64,000 nucleotides of DNA. Source: Demequina iriomotensis. Lineage in GTDB: Bacteria > Actinomycetota > Actinomycetes > Actinomycetales > Demequinaceae. The stretch spans positions 62,001-126,000 of the forward strand of contig NZ_BBME01000015.1 in NCBI RefSeq assembly GCF_000971395.1. Direction: 5' to 3'. The notes beneath the pieces were generated by a model that worked only from the letters and a program-made list of their open reading frames with translations, did not search any database and was not told where the DNA came from. Shown here one piece after another: positions 47,552 to 57,657 of the stretch (within the stretch, counting starts at the first letter, position 1; every line of letters starts with the position of its first letter). The translations under genes and the position numbers were made by a program.

Positions 47552-48468
47552 CCGCGATGCCGAACACCTTCATCGTCGGCGCACCCAAGTGCGGCACGAC
47601 GGCGCTCGCGCAGTACCTGAGCGAGCGGCCCGATGTGTTCTTCTCACAACCGAAGGAGCCGCACTTCTGGGCGACCGACATCCCCAAGGGCCGCCACGAG
47701 ATGGTGCCGGCGAACCTGGCCGAGTACCGGGCGCTGTTCGCCGCCGCGGATCCTGCGACCCACGCCGTGATCGGTGAGGGATCGACCAGCTACCTGCGTT
47801 CCTCGGCAGCGGTCCCCGCAGTCCTGGGCGAGGTTCCCGAGGCACGGTTCATCGCGATGCTGCGCGACCCGGTAGAGGTGGTGCAGGCCTTCCACGGGGA
47901 GCAGTACTACGTACGTTGCGAGGACCTGCAGGACTTCGAGGCGGCATGGAGGCTTCAGGACGCCCGCGAACAGGGGCACGGGCTCCCACCCGGCGCGGTT
48001 GGCGACCAGGTGCTCTATCGCAGGGTCGCGGCGTTCGCAGATCAGGTCGAGCGGTTCTTCGCGGCGGCGCCCGAGGACCAGCGCCTGGTGCTGCTTCTCG
48101 ACGACCTCCGCGCCGACCCTGCCGCGGCGTACGCGCGCGCGCTCGACTTTCTGGGCCTCCCACGGGACGGACGCACGGAGTTCGCGCCGGTGCACCAGGC
48201 GCATGCGCCACGCTTCCCCGCACTGTCGAAGGCGCTGCTGCACCCGCCGAAGGCGCTGGTGAAGCCCATGCATGCCGCACGCATGATGCTGCTCGAGCAC
48301 GACACCCCGGCGGTCCGCACGCTCAAGGGGAAGATGCGGGTCGAGAAGCCCCGCGAGGCGATCTCGCCCGCGCTCGAGGCGGAGATCCGGGCATGGTTCG
48401 CGCCCGACGTCGCACGCCTCGAGGACCTCTTGGGGCGTGACCTCTCCACCTGGAAGGCCACGCGATGA
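47548..48468 (+). CDS. PAPS-type sulfotransferase
   Basis: 306 aa. TFIVGAPKCGTTALAQYLSE is the 5'-phosphosulfate loop of the sulfotransferase fold. RFIAMLRDPVEVVQAFHGEQ is the 3'-phosphate region. A C-terminal EAEIRAWFAPDVARLEDLLG helix is common in the heparan-sulfotransferase-like group. It sits inside the GT4 operon with ATGA overlaps on both sides, so sulfation of the polysaccharide repeat is the likely role. No PAPS synthase is seen in the window. Confidence 0.88.
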   Translation: MTAMPNTFIVGAPKCGTTALAQYLSERPDVFFSQPKEPHFWATDIPKGRHEMVPANLAEYRALFAAADPATHAVIGEGSTSYLRSSAAVPAVLGEVPEARFIAMLRDPVEVVQAFHGEQYYVRCEDLQDFEAAWRLQDAREQGHGLPPGAVGDQVLYRRVAAFADQVERFFAAAPEDQRLVLLLDDLRADPAAAYARALDFLGLPRDGRTEFAPVHQAHAPRFPALSKALLHPPKALVKPMHAARMMLLEHDTPAVRTLKGKMRVEKPREAISPALEAEIRAWFAPDVARLEDLLGRDLSTWKATR

Positions 48469-49595
48469 AGGACGGGCTGAAGGTGACCTTCGTGGACCAC
48501 TCCGGAGCACTCGGCGGCGGTCAGCTGGCGCTCGCCCAGTACCTCGACCTCCCGAGCGACCTCGAACGAAGCGCCGTCATCCTGCAGGACGGACCGCTGA
48601 CTGCACGGCTCCGTGCCGCACACCACGACGTGGTGACGCTCGGTCCCGGAACCGGCCGAGCGTCAGCCATTCGCCGAGCTCGGGCGCTGCGCGACGCCCT
48701 CGACGCCCTCGCTCCCGACGTCGTGGTCGCGAACAGCCTTCGCGCCGCACTGGCCCTCCGGCTGTCGCGCAGCCGCGTCCGCCCACGGCTGTGCCTCCTG
48801 CGCATCGGCTTCACACGCGCCGCGATGCCTGGCTGGCGCAAAGCACTGTATACGCGCCTGGTGCTGCCCGGCTTCGACGCGGTTCTCGCCAACAGTGAAT
48901 GGAGTGCCTCGACCGTCCCGGCGTCGCTCGCACACGTGCCCCTGGAGGTCACGTACTCGGTCAGCGGATCTCGGCGAGTCGAGGGCAACGGAGCCTCGTC
49001 GCCATTCACCGGCGACCGCGAGCTGCGAGTCCTGTCGCTCAACCGCGTCGCGCCGTGGAAGGGGATCCATGTCGCGATCGAGGCGATCGCGCGGCTTCGC
49101 GCTCAGCACTCAGGGGTGCGCGTGTCTCTTCGTGTGGCGGGCGCCCCTCAGTTCGGCGAGGAGGACTACCTCCGCGATATCACGGCACGCGCTGCCGCCA
49201 GCGACGGCACCGTCGACCTGGTCGGCCACGTCGACGACATTGCGCCTGCGCTCGAGTGGGCCGATGTGGTGCTGAGCACATCGATCGATCCGGAGCCCTA
49301 CGGGCAGACTGTGGTGCAGGCTCTCTGCGCTGGACGGCCCGTCGTCGTGACCGATCAGGGCGGACCTGCGGAGATCGTCCGACGCGTCGGAGGCGGTCTC
49401 CTCGTGCCTGCGGGGGATGCGGATGCCCTCGCACAGGCCCTCGGGTCGCTTGTCCGAGATCCGGCACGGCTCGCGCAGCTGCGCGAGGAGACCGCACACG
49501 CGCCAGCGGTCTATGGCGACGACGCGGTGGTCTCACGCCTGGAGCGCGCGATCCGCGCGTCGCTGCAGCAAACCTTCGACGGGGCCGCGCGATGA
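48465..49595 (+). CDS. Glycosyltransferase family 4
   Basis: 376 aa. FVDHSGALGGGQLALAQYL is the N-terminal glycine-rich loop. LRVLSLNRVAPWKGIHVAIEA and STSIDPEPYGQTVVQALCAG are the donor site with its glutamine-for-glutamate variation at the first position of E-x7-E (YGQTVVQAL). Coupled to both neighbours by ATGA overlaps. GC is slightly lower than in the housekeeping region. Confidence 0.87.
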   Translation: MKDGLKVTFVDHSGALGGGQLALAQYLDLPSDLERSAVILQDGPLTARLRAAHHDVVTLGPGTGRASAIRRARALRDALDALAPDVVVANSLRAALALRLSRSRVRPRLCLLRIGFTRAAMPGWRKALYTRLVLPGFDAVLANSEWSASTVPASLAHVPLEVTYSVSGSRRVEGNGASSPFTGDRELRVLSLNRVAPWKGIHVAIEAIARLRAQHSGVRVSLRVAGAPQFGEEDYLRDITARAAASDGTVDLVGHVDDIAPALEWADVVLSTSIDPEPYGQTVVQALCAGRPVVVTDQGGPAEIVRRVGGGLLVPAGDADALAQALGSLVRDPARLAQLREETAHAPAVYGDDAVVSRLERAIRASLQQTFDGAAR

Positions 49596-50929
49596 GGCGA
49601 TTCATGCTCGCGTATGTCGCGGTGGTCGCCGCGGTCAACCTCGTCATCCCGAAGGCCGGGGTCAAGGTGGGCGACATTCCCGTCACGCTGGGGAACATCC
49701 TGTTCCTCGGGCTCCTGACGATCGGGGCGATCGCGGTCCTCGCGAGGAACCGCGTGCCGCATACCGGGCTCAACGGTCTCGTCGGCCTCCTGATCGCGTA
49801 CATGGCCGTCCGCACGATCGTGTCGGCGGTCCTGGGCACCTTCGACTTCGGCTTCGCCTTCTCCCTCGTCTTCGCGCCCCTCATGTTCTTCGCGGTGGTT
49901 GCGAGCGCCCGCCGCCCCGGCGAGATCGAGATGCTCGCACGGATCTACGTCATCGGCTTCGCGGCCCTAGCGACCTACGGGGTCGCGCAGTACGTCCTGG
50001 GCGTCAACGCCGTCGCCCTGCCTGGGATCACAGTCAACCTCACGGACTTCCAGTCGGGACCCGAGTGGTATCTGCGCAAGGACAACCGCGTCGAGGGCAG
50101 CTCGAAGCTGTTCGCGACCTATCAGAACGGCAACATCTTCGGGGTCAACCTCATCCTCATCTTCGGTGTCGCGCACGAGGCCATGAAGGGGCGGTGGCGG
50201 CTCGTCGGGTTCACGGCGTTCCTGGTGCTGGGGATGCTCACTCTCTCCCGCAGCGTCTGGCTGGGACTCGCGGCGTACATCCTCTTCAGGTTCGTGCTCA
50301 CCCGCGCGGCCTCGCCTGCCGGCGCCGCAGCGCGCGTGATGCTCGGCGCGGGGCTCCTCTTCGCAATTCCTGTGCTGTTCGGCTTCTTCCCGCAGCTGAC
50401 CACGCGGCTGTTCCAGACACCCGATGTGGACTCGCTCGTCAACGCAGCGGGCCGAACTCCGCGCCTGGTCGCGCTGATCGAATCGTCCGCCAGCAACCCG
50501 ATCGCGGTGCTGGTGGGACCGGACGGCGTGGCGGCCTACAGCGGCGGCGCATACGAGATCACGTACGGCGCGGTGTACATGGTGGGGGGCGTCATCGCGC
50601 TCGCCCTCTTCCTCGCGGTGGTCCTGAGGACGTGGCGCACCCTTCACAAGAGCCCCTCGGCCGTCGCGCGCGGCGCAGGCTATGGTGTCGCCGCATACGC
50701 GGTGGCGTCGACGGTCGAGGGTGCGTTCTGGCTGCCTCCCACGGCGCTCGTGTTCTGGATGACGATGGGAGTCGGCTACGCGGCTCACCGTGCAGCGGTC
50801 GGGACCATGGAGGAGGCGGACGAGCACGGTCTACGGCGCCGGAGCCCGCGGCTGAGCCGGAGCCGCCGTGTCCGTGCCCAGCGCGTCACTACCGTGCACC
50901 GGCGACCCGTCCGTGTCCGTCGCGCGTGA
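49592..50929 (+). CDS. O-antigen polymerase/ligase-like protein (Wzy)
   Basis: 445 aa with about eleven membrane helices and a large external loop (about 145-170: NLTDFQSGPEWYLRKDNRV). LTLSRSVWLGLAAYILFRF is the recurrent Wzy/WaaL-type segment. It would join repeat units outside the membrane. It ends with a very basic Arg-rich tail (RRRSPRLSRSRRVRAQ). Its last 41 bp overlap the 3' end of the convergent glycosyltransferase gene. Confidence 0.82.
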   Translation: MRRFMLAYVAVVAAVNLVIPKAGVKVGDIPVTLGNILFLGLLTIGAIAVLARNRVPHTGLNGLVGLLIAYMAVRTIVSAVLGTFDFGFAFSLVFAPLMFFAVVASARRPGEIEMLARIYVIGFAALATYGVAQYVLGVNAVALPGITVNLTDFQSGPEWYLRKDNRVEGSSKLFATYQNGNIFGVNLILIFGVAHEAMKGRWRLVGFTAFLVLGMLTLSRSVWLGLAAYILFRFVLTRAASPAGAAARVMLGAGLLFAIPVLFGFFPQLTTRLFQTPDVDSLVNAAGRTPRLVALIESSASNPIAVLVGPDGVAAYSGGAYEITYGAVYMVGGVIALALFLAVVLRTWRTLHKSPSAVARGAGYGVAAYAVASTVEGAFWLPPTALVFWMTMGVGYAAHRAAVGTMEEADEHGLRRRSPRLSRSRRVRAQRVTTVHRRPVRVRRA

Positions 50930-52025
50930 ACGACGCATAGAGCTCGGCTAGGGCTGCCGTGTTACGCATCAGATCGAACTCGGAGCGTGCGCGCATGCGG
51001 CCCGCCGCGCCCATGCGCGCGCACAGCTCGTCATCGTCGAGCAGGCGCGCGATACGTCCAGCCAATTGCTCGATGTCACCCTCGGGCGCGAGGAGGCCCG
51101 TCCGCTCATCAGCGACCGCCTCAACCACACCGCCGTGCCGATAGGCGATGACGGGAAGGCCCGCAGCGGCGGCCTCGATGAACACCATGCCGAACCCCTC
51201 TGCGTCCCCGTTCGGCGCCGTCTTCGACGGCCCCACGAACATGCGTGAGCGCGCCAACAGGTCGCGGACCTCGGCAGGGCGGCGCGACCCGACGAACTCG
51301 ACTCGAAGGCCCTGCTCGCGCACGCGCTTCTCCAGCGTTGCACGCATCGGCCCGTCGCCCACCACCGTCGCACTCACATCGATGCCGCGATCCGCAAGCA
51401 CCGCGAGCGCATCGATGAGATCGCCTACCCCCTTCTTCTCGACCAGGCGGCCCACGAAGATCACGTCGCGCTCCTCGTCGTCTCCCGCGAGAGGCACCTC
51501 GACGTCGGTGCCGATGTAGCGCACCGTGACACGCTCGGCGGGCGCGCCAGCCTCGATCGCGCGCGCGGCGATGAAGGAGGACACCGCGACCACCTGGTCG
51601 GCGCGACGGAGCACGGCGCGCACACGCCGCTTCCGGAGCCACCGCCCGAGGGCCGACCCCCCACTCAGGGCCGCCGTGACGTCGTGGCCGTGAACGGTCA
51701 CGATGAGCGGCACGCGCGCGCGCTCGACGGCACGCAGCAACGGGTACGCGGCTGACGCGAAATGCGCATGCACCACGTCGGGTCGCAGCTCTGCGAGCAG
51801 CCGGACGATGCGCCCGCTGCGCCCGGCACGTAGCGCCAGCGCCGCTCGGGCCGAGTCGAGCGGCCCGGTGCCGTAGAGCGCGAGGTCCTGAGCGCGACGC
51901 AACGGCGACTCGACAGCGGTGAGGCCCGCGCAGGAAACGTCCCAGCCACGCAGCGCATCGGACTGGGCACGGATGAAAGTCTCGGAGGCGGGCAGGAACG
52001 CACGCGTCCAGACGAGGACACGCAT
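50889..52025 (-). CDS. Glycosyltransferase family 4
   Basis: 378 aa. MRVLVWTRAFLPASETFIRAQ opens the enzyme. VVHAHFASAAYPLLR and IVTVHGHDVTAALSG are acceptor-side segments. VIFVGRLVEKKGVGDLIDAL and GDAEGFGMVFIEAAAAG form the donor site. The ATG at 52025 was chosen over upstream in-frame codons lacking a ribosome site. It is on the opposite strand to its neighbours, and its 3' end overlaps wzy by 41 bp, suggesting rearrangement in the locus. Confidence 0.89.
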   Translation of the reverse strand: MRVLVWTRAFLPASETFIRAQSDALRGWDVSCAGLTAVESPLRRAQDLALYGTGPLDSARAALALRAGRSGRIVRLLAELRPDVVHAHFASAAYPLLRAVERARVPLIVTVHGHDVTAALSGGSALGRWLRKRRVRAVLRRADQVVAVSSFIAARAIEAGAPAERVTVRYIGTDVEVPLAGDDEERDVIFVGRLVEKKGVGDLIDALAVLADRGIDVSATVVGDGPMRATLEKRVREQGLRVEFVGSRRPAEVRDLLARSRMFVGPSKTAPNGDAEGFGMVFIEAAAAGLPVIAYRHGGVVEAVADERTGLLAPEGDIEQLAGRIARLLDDDELCARMGAAGRMRARSEFDLMRNTAALAELYASFTRDGHGRVAGAR

Positions 52026-52275
52026 CAGCGGCACGCGGCTTCCGCGGGCGGGACGCGCGAGCCGGCCGCGCAACCGTCGTGAGCGAATCGCTCGACCCGC
52101 CTGACGTCCACTCAGCGCCCCTCCGTTCGATGAGTCTCATCGTAATCAGATCTCGATTCGGACGAACAGTATGAAAAGCCGTCAGCGCGCCGCCCTTGCG
52201 AGGCGAGCGGGAGTCCATGCACGATGAGGCGACGAGACCAGGGCCGAGGCTCCCAAACGTCGGAGGAAGACCACC

Positions 52276-52965
52276 ATGATCGTCTCCCACGAGCACCGTT
52301 ACATCTTCGTCCGCACCCGCAAGACCGCAGGCTCGAGCCTCGAGCTCGCGCTGAGCGCCACCTGCGGGCCCGACGACATCGTGACACCTCACCCTGGAGA
52401 CGAGAACGACGAGCTGCGCGAGGCTGTGGGAGGCAGCGGGGCACAGAACTACCTCATCCCCTACCACCGCTACACCACGCGCAACGTGGCGACGCTCGTG
52501 GTCAAACGGCGCAGGCCTGAGCTGTTCGACCACATGCCCGCGCGCAGGATCCGCAGCACGGTCGGCTCGGAGGTCTGGAACTCCTACTTCAAGTTCGCAT
52601 TCGTGCGCAATCCGTGGGATGCCGTCATCTCGATGTACTACTGGACCCACCAGGGCCCGGACCGTCCTCCGATGGACGCATTCCTCGCGTCCGAGGCGTG
52701 TACCCGGCTTCAACGCAACGTCGACATCTTCACCATCGACGGCGAGGTCGCTGTCGACAGGCTCTTCAGGTTCGAGGACCTGAGGGAAAGCGCTGCGGAG
52801 ATCGGTGCGCGCCTCGAGCTCGGCGAGCCGCTCGAGCTCCCGCGGGCGAAGTCCTCGCATCGGGCGGATCGGCGCGCCTACCGGGATGTGCTCACCGACA
52901 CGCAGATCGCACGGATCGGCGAGATGTTCGGCCGCGAGCTCGAGATCACCGGCTACGTGCCGTGA
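52276..52965 (+). CDS. Sulfotransferase family 2-type protein
   Basis: 229 aa. YIFVRTRKTAGSSLELAL is the 5'-phosphosulfate loop. KFAFVRNPWDAVISMYYW is the 3'-phosphate motif (R-N-P-W-D) seen in chondroitin/HNK-type sulfotransferases. Ends FGRELEITGYVP. GGAGGAAGACC precedes the ATG. Divergent from the GT4 gene upstream across a 250-bp gap with lower GC (52120-52200) that must hold both promoters. Confidence 0.88.
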   Translation: MIVSHEHRYIFVRTRKTAGSSLELALSATCGPDDIVTPHPGDENDELREAVGGSGAQNYLIPYHRYTTRNVATLVVKRRRPELFDHMPARRIRSTVGSEVWNSYFKFAFVRNPWDAVISMYYWTHQGPDRPPMDAFLASEACTRLQRNVDIFTIDGEVAVDRLFRFEDLRESAAEIGARLELGEPLELPRAKSSHRADRRAYRDVLTDTQIARIGEMFGRELEITGYVP

Positions 52966-53007
52966 TCCACGCGATCGGAACGGCTGCCGACGTGGCGCGG
53001 GCGCGGC

Positions 53008-54543
53008 ATGGCGCCGAATAGCCCTCAAGGCCTCGCGCGGCAAGGCGCGCGCGGCGCTCTGAGCGTCGTCATCTCGCAAGCCGGCATCTTCGCGGTGCGA
53101 ACGGTGAGCCTCATGGTCATGGCGAGGCTGGTGGTACCGGAAGTGTTCGGCACCGTCGCGATCGCCACCGCCATCGTTTCCTTCGCGACGATGATCGTGA
53201 TGTTCGGGTTGCCGATGGCGATCGCGCAGGCGCCACCGCTCTCCCAGCGGGCCCGGTCGTCGCTGTTCCTCGCGAACACGGCGATCGGAGCGGCATCCGG
53301 TGCCGCCGTGTTCGCCTGCTCGTACGCGCTCGGCCACCTCTACGAGGACCCCGTCCTCGGCGAGGTTCTGCGGTGGACGGCTCTCATCCCCGTGATGGTC
53401 GGCCTGCGGCAGCAGTCGAGCCTCAAGCTCGTGACCGAGCTTCGATTCGGCACGATCGCGACTGTCGAGTTCGGCGCCCAGGTCATCGCGGTCGGCACCG
53501 CGTTCGCTCTCGCCGCGGTCGGGTACCCCTATGCGGGAGTCGCCGCGCAGGCGATGGCCGAGCCCGCGCTGACAGGGGTCGCGCTCATCGCGGTCGCCCG
53601 CTGGATCCCGACGAGGCCGGGCGCGTGGCACGACGAGGTCCGCCCTATCGTCAAGGTCGCGGTGCACATCTTCTCCTATAACGTGCTGCGCAATGCTTCG
53701 CGCTCGGTGATCGTCCCCGTCATGGGTCTCACGGTGGCGCCTGCTGCGCTGGGCTCCTACGAACGCGCCACACGCGTGGCACAGCTCCCCGTCGGGATGG
53801 GCGTGCAGCAGCTTCAACGGGTCGCGGTGCCGGTGCTTTCGCGGGTGCGCGACACGCCCGACCTGATCGAGCGCTATGCACGACGGGCACAGCTACCGGT
53901 GGCGTACGGGTTGGCGACTGCCCTGGCCGTTGTCGCAGCGCTCGCACCCCAGGTCGCGCGGGTCGCACTCGGCGACGGCTGGTCGCTCGCGGGCGAGATC
54001 CTCCAGTTCGTCGCCATCGCCGCGATCTTCCAGGCCCTGGGCGAGTCGATGCAATGGCTGTTCTTGGGTTCCGGGAACGCGCGCGCCTCCTTGCGATTCG
54101 GCGCGTTCGCCATCCCGGCCGTCTCGGTAGCGACGCTCGCCGGACTCCCCTGGGGCGTCGAGGGGGTAGCCGTCGCCTCGGCGATCGCGTGGTGTGCCTA
54201 CTGGCCGTGCGCGGCGATCTACGCGGCTCGGGCCGCCGGATTCCACTCGCTCGCGCTGGTGCGGCCGCAGGCACGAGCGCTGCTCACGTTCGCACTCCCG
54301 ACCGCGCTGTGCGCAGCCGCCGCGCGCCCATTCGGGCTCGACGACCTCGCCACACTCAGCCTCGGATGCGCCCTCGCGTGCGCAGGCGCAGGCGCCTGCA
54401 TCGCCGCATCGCGCCGCACTCGCACGGACATCAGCTCCCTGGCGACCTACGCGCGCTCAGTGCGAGGTGGCAAGGCAGGCGACCCGCACGATGCATCCGA
54501 ACCGATGGCGCACGACGAACGCAGCCGAGGAGGGATCGCATGA
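53008..54543 (+). CDS. Polysaccharide flippase (Wzx/oligosaccharide exporter family)
   Basis: 511 aa with about twelve to fourteen membrane helices. VMARLVVPEVFGTVAIATAI is the start of the repeat family. Internal segments such as SYNVLRNASRSVIVPVMGL and LGSYERATRVAQLPVGMGVQ are typical of the polysaccharide-transport group of the MOP superfamily. It would flip the lipid-linked repeat unit. ATG at 53008 follows a weak site. Its stop overlaps the next sulfotransferase as ATGA. Confidence 0.85.
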   Translation: MAPNSPQGLARQGARGALSVVISQAGIFAVRTVSLMVMARLVVPEVFGTVAIATAIVSFATMIVMFGLPMAIAQAPPLSQRARSSLFLANTAIGAASGAAVFACSYALGHLYEDPVLGEVLRWTALIPVMVGLRQQSSLKLVTELRFGTIATVEFGAQVIAVGTAFALAAVGYPYAGVAAQAMAEPALTGVALIAVARWIPTRPGAWHDEVRPIVKVAVHIFSYNVLRNASRSVIVPVMGLTVAPAALGSYERATRVAQLPVGMGVQQLQRVAVPVLSRVRDTPDLIERYARRAQLPVAYGLATALAVVAALAPQVARVALGDGWSLAGEILQFVAIAAIFQALGESMQWLFLGSGNARASLRFGAFAIPAVSVATLAGLPWGVEGVAVASAIAWCAYWPCAAIYAARAAGFHSLALVRPQARALLTFALPTALCAAAARPFGLDDLATLSLGCALACAGAGACIAASRRTRTDISSLATYARSVRGGKAGDPHDASEPMAHDERSRGGIA

Positions 54544-55487
54544 GGCTGGTGGACTTCCTCTGCATCGGCGCTCAGAAGGCCGGAACCACGTCGCTCCATG
54601 ACTGGATGCTCGAGCAAGGCGACATCGCCTTGCCGACACCGAAGGAGACCTACTATTTCAGCAAGGAGAACGTCTTCGCCCGTGGTGAGGAATGGTATCT
54701 GGCTCGATTCGCCGAAGCCTCGGGCACCCTGCGGGGTGAGATCGACCCTGGTTGCCTGCCTTCGCTCTGGGCGCCGGGTCGCGTGCGCGAGACCGTCGGC
54801 GCGCTGCCCGTCGTCGCGATACTCCGCGAGCCCCTGGGCCGCGCCTACTCGCAGTTCTTGATGAATCAAGCGCGTGGTCGCGATCAGCCCGCGTCTTTCG
54901 CCGGCGCGCTCGCGCGCGAGGTCGATGCGGCTGCGGCCGCGGGCGGCTCGGATTTCGGCGACGCTCTCGAGCGGAGCATCCGCACAGCTGATCGCCGCTC
55001 GGACCCCTCGAACAAGCTTGCCTGGACCGGGCTCTATCACCGCCATCTGCAACGCTGGTCCGGCGAGGGCCACCACGTTCACACCTTCCTGTTCGAGGAC
55101 CTGGTGAACCCCGACGTGGGCGCTCGGATATTCGCACGAATCCTGGAGGCCGTCGGCCATGACGGAGACCCGACGGGGTGGACCGCCGCCCGTGCATCGA
55201 ACGTCGCCACCGTGCCCCGGAGCACACGCCTCTCCGCAATGACGTTCCGGCAGGGAGGACGAGCGAAGCGTCTAGTACACCGCGTGGTGCCGTCTCGCGC
55301 GGCACGCGCGCGCGTGCGCGATCTGCTCGGCAGGGCGAACGCGTCGGGACGCACACCGCCGCCGATGCCCGATGCCGCGACCTTGCCCGTCGAGATACGA
55401 CTTGCCTTCGCCCAGGAGACACAGGCGCTCAAGCATCTCACCGGACGCGACTTGTCCCGCTGGCTGGCTCGCCTCGCCGTCGACTGA
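54540..55487 (+). CDS. PAPS-type sulfotransferase
   Basis: 315 aa. DFLCIGAQKAGTTSLHDWML is the 5'-phosphosulfate loop, and VVAILREPLGRAYSQFLMN is the 3'-phosphate motif with Arg and Ser. TPKETYYFSKENVF and NKLAWTGLYHRHLQRW are segments of the heparan-sulfate N-deacetylase/sulfotransferase-like group. Coupled to the flippase by ATGA. GC is lower than average. Ends LTGRDLSRWLARL, a common family terminus. Confidence 0.9.
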   Translation: MRLVDFLCIGAQKAGTTSLHDWMLEQGDIALPTPKETYYFSKENVFARGEEWYLARFAEASGTLRGEIDPGCLPSLWAPGRVRETVGALPVVAILREPLGRAYSQFLMNQARGRDQPASFAGALAREVDAAAAAGGSDFGDALERSIRTADRRSDPSNKLAWTGLYHRHLQRWSGEGHHVHTFLFEDLVNPDVGARIFARILEAVGHDGDPTGWTAARASNVATVPRSTRLSAMTFRQGGRAKRLVHRVVPSRAARARVRDLLGRANASGRTPPPMPDAATLPVEIRLAFAQETQALKHLTGRDLSRWLARLAVD

Positions 55488-55496
55488 CGATGTGCT

Positions 55497-57626
55497 TCAG
55501 CCGGCTGCCGCGGTCACCAGCTGGCGATCGGCCCCCACCTCGAGCCCGGCAGCAAGGTAGGGCGCGAGGGAACGGGCGTAGCCCGTGGTGATGTGGTGCG
55601 CATCGCGATAGACCATCGCGTGGCCGATGACCGGGTCGCACATCCCTTCCTGGCAGAAGTACTCGGTCAGGTCGAGGAGCGTGGCCCTCCCCGGCGCCTC
55701 AACGACAGCCATGACGATCGGGTCCTCGAGCAGCGCGACGTCCTCGGGCAGCGAGCATGAGTTCGACTCGAGCATCGTCGCAACGTCGGGGAGTGCATCG
55801 ACGCAGTCCACGACGTCGTGCAACGGGCGTGGGACGTCGCGAAGGGCGACGACATGGACCGTCGACGGCAGGCCCGCCCACGCGTCGACGTAGCCATCGA
55901 CACCGGCCGTGTACGAGGCGGCGGCACCATCCGCCAGGTACTCCTGCTGCGAGAACCCGGCGGTGAACACCCGCGACAATCCCGGCTCGGCGCCGAGGAA
56001 CCTCGAGACCTCGCGGTTCCACGCGTCGCATGTCGCCGCAGCAATCCCGGGCCCCGACCTGCTCGCGAGGTTGAAAGGGCAGCTGGCGCGGGTGAGTTCG
56101 AGGATGCGCCACCCGCGCTGCTCCGCGACCGCGACGAGCGCGGGCCGCCAATGAGAAGCGTGAGAGTCGCCCACGAGCGCAACGGTCTCGGTCGCGTGCG
56201 CAGCGTCCGTTCCCCACTCACACGGCACCAGCCCGGACTCGTTCTCGCCCCAGCACACCTTCGCTGCCATATCGACTGCCGTGAGCGCAGAAGGCGCGAC
56301 CACTCCGTCGAGCACCGGGTCCGCACAGTCGGGCCCGTTCGCGATGGCGGCGGCGCCGTAGCAGCCGTGGGCGTCGCCCACCACGGTTGCGATGGAGGCT
56401 TCGACGGCACGGTCGCGCGCCTTGGTGTTCTCGACTCCCACGACGACGGCCCCGCCAGCCGCCACCACCACGGAGGACGATGCGAGCGCGACGACCAGCG
56501 AGACAGAGGAAGGACGTCGGATGAGGAACCCTTGGGTGCGAACCGGCTGTTCGACATACCGATAGCACGCCACAGCCACCATCACGGTGGCCATCACGAT
56601 GCCGACCCTGTCGAACCATTGAAGCTGGCGGTTCAGGACCCACGGCGCGACGACGATGAGCGGCCAGTGCCACAGGTAGATCGAGTATGAGATATCGCCC
56701 GCACCTTGCACGAGACGCGCGCGGCCGACGATCATCGGCGACCAGCCACCGTCTGCCCGGGCCGCGATCACCGCACCTGCGCCGAGCACCGGCAGCAGCG
56801 TGGCCCAACCGGGGAATACCGTGTCGCCGTCGAGCATGAAGGCGACCCCCACGATGCCGGCGACCGCCGCCCATGCGACCAACCCCCGAGTTCGCCGCCA
56901 GCCTTGCGACGCGGGGGCGAAGGCCAGCAGCGCACCTACTCCGAACTCCCATGCCCGGGTGGGAGTCACGAAGTAGAAGGCGGCGCTCGCACGGGCCGGG
57001 TAGAGCACCGTCAACGCGAAGGAGAGCGCGGTCACGACGATGATGAGCGCGCGAACGCCGCCGGACGGACGGCGCCGCATCACGGCGGCGATGATCACTA
57101 TGAGCACCGGCACCACGATGTAGAACTGCTCCTCGACAGAGAGCGACCAGTAGTGCTGCACCGGCGACGCCCCGCCCTCGGTCGCCCAGTAGTCGACTGC
57201 CTGCCGCGCAAGGAACCAGTTCTCGACGTACAGCGCCGACGCCATGACCTGCGGTGCGGTCACGGCCCATTGCGTCTGCGGCAGAAAGGTCACGGTGAGG
57301 AGAAGCGTGACGGCAAGGACCAGAAGGGAGGCGGGAAGGAGTCGCCGCGCACGCCGCGCCCAGAACCGCGCGAGCGAGATTCGGCCATCTCGTGAAAGCT
57401 CGCGCATCAGCACGCCGGTGATGAGGAAGCCAGACACCACGAAGAAGACGTCGACGCCTACGAACCCCCCGGGCACGCGGGTCGGCCACAGATGAAAGAG
57501 AAGCACCAGCGCGACGGCGAGCGCACGCAACGCCTGGATATCCGCACGCTTCCCGCCCGCATCGTCCCCGCGCGGCGACGATGCATCTGCAGCCTCGGGG
57601 ATAGACCCGACCTCCGCACCCGCCAT
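55497..57626 (-). CDS. OafA-type acyltransferase with SGNH domain
   Basis: 709 aa. N-terminal acyltransferase-3 with about ten membrane helices (IQALRALAVALVLLFHLWP, VDVFFVVSGFLITGVLMREL, SLSVEEQFYIVVPVL) and a C-terminal extracytoplasmic SGNH domain (about 450-709). TVALVGDSHASHWRPAL has the catalytic Ser, and YRDAHHITTGYA has the Asp-x-x-His. It O-acetylates surface polysaccharide. The ATG at 57626 is preferred to the GTG at 57632. Convergent with the sulfotransferase; 9 bp separate the stops. Confidence 0.92.
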   Translation of the reverse strand: MAGAEVGSIPEAADASSPRGDDAGGKRADIQALRALAVALVLLFHLWPTRVPGGFVGVDVFFVVSGFLITGVLMRELSRDGRISLARFWARRARRLLPASLLVLAVTLLLTVTFLPQTQWAVTAPQVMASALYVENWFLARQAVDYWATEGGASPVQHYWSLSVEEQFYIVVPVLIVIIAAVMRRRPSGGVRALIIVVTALSFALTVLYPARASAAFYFVTPTRAWEFGVGALLAFAPASQGWRRTRGLVAWAAVAGIVGVAFMLDGDTVFPGWATLLPVLGAGAVIAARADGGWSPMIVGRARLVQGAGDISYSIYLWHWPLIVVAPWVLNRQLQWFDRVGIVMATVMVAVACYRYVEQPVRTQGFLIRRPSSVSLVVALASSSVVVAAGGAVVVGVENTKARDRAVEASIATVVGDAHGCYGAAAIANGPDCADPVLDGVVAPSALTAVDMAAKVCWGENESGLVPCEWGTDAAHATETVALVGDSHASHWRPALVAVAEQRGWRILELTRASCPFNLASRSGPGIAAATCDAWNREVSRFLGAEPGLSRVFTAGFSQQEYLADGAAASYTAGVDGYVDAWAGLPSTVHVVALRDVPRPLHDVVDCVDALPDVATMLESNSCSLPEDVALLEDPIVMAVVEAPGRATLLDLTEYFCQEGMCDPVIGHAMVYRDAHHITTGYARSLAPYLAAGLEVGADRQLVTAAAG

Positions 57627-57657
57627 GGACACCCCCGCCGTGAGACTGCCTCGTCCG

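Noticed and set aside
51121-53817. 898-codon open frame on the minus strand
   Set aside because: It runs out of frame through a GT4 gene, a sulfotransferase and the flippase, with no domain signal. It is a high-GC artefact.
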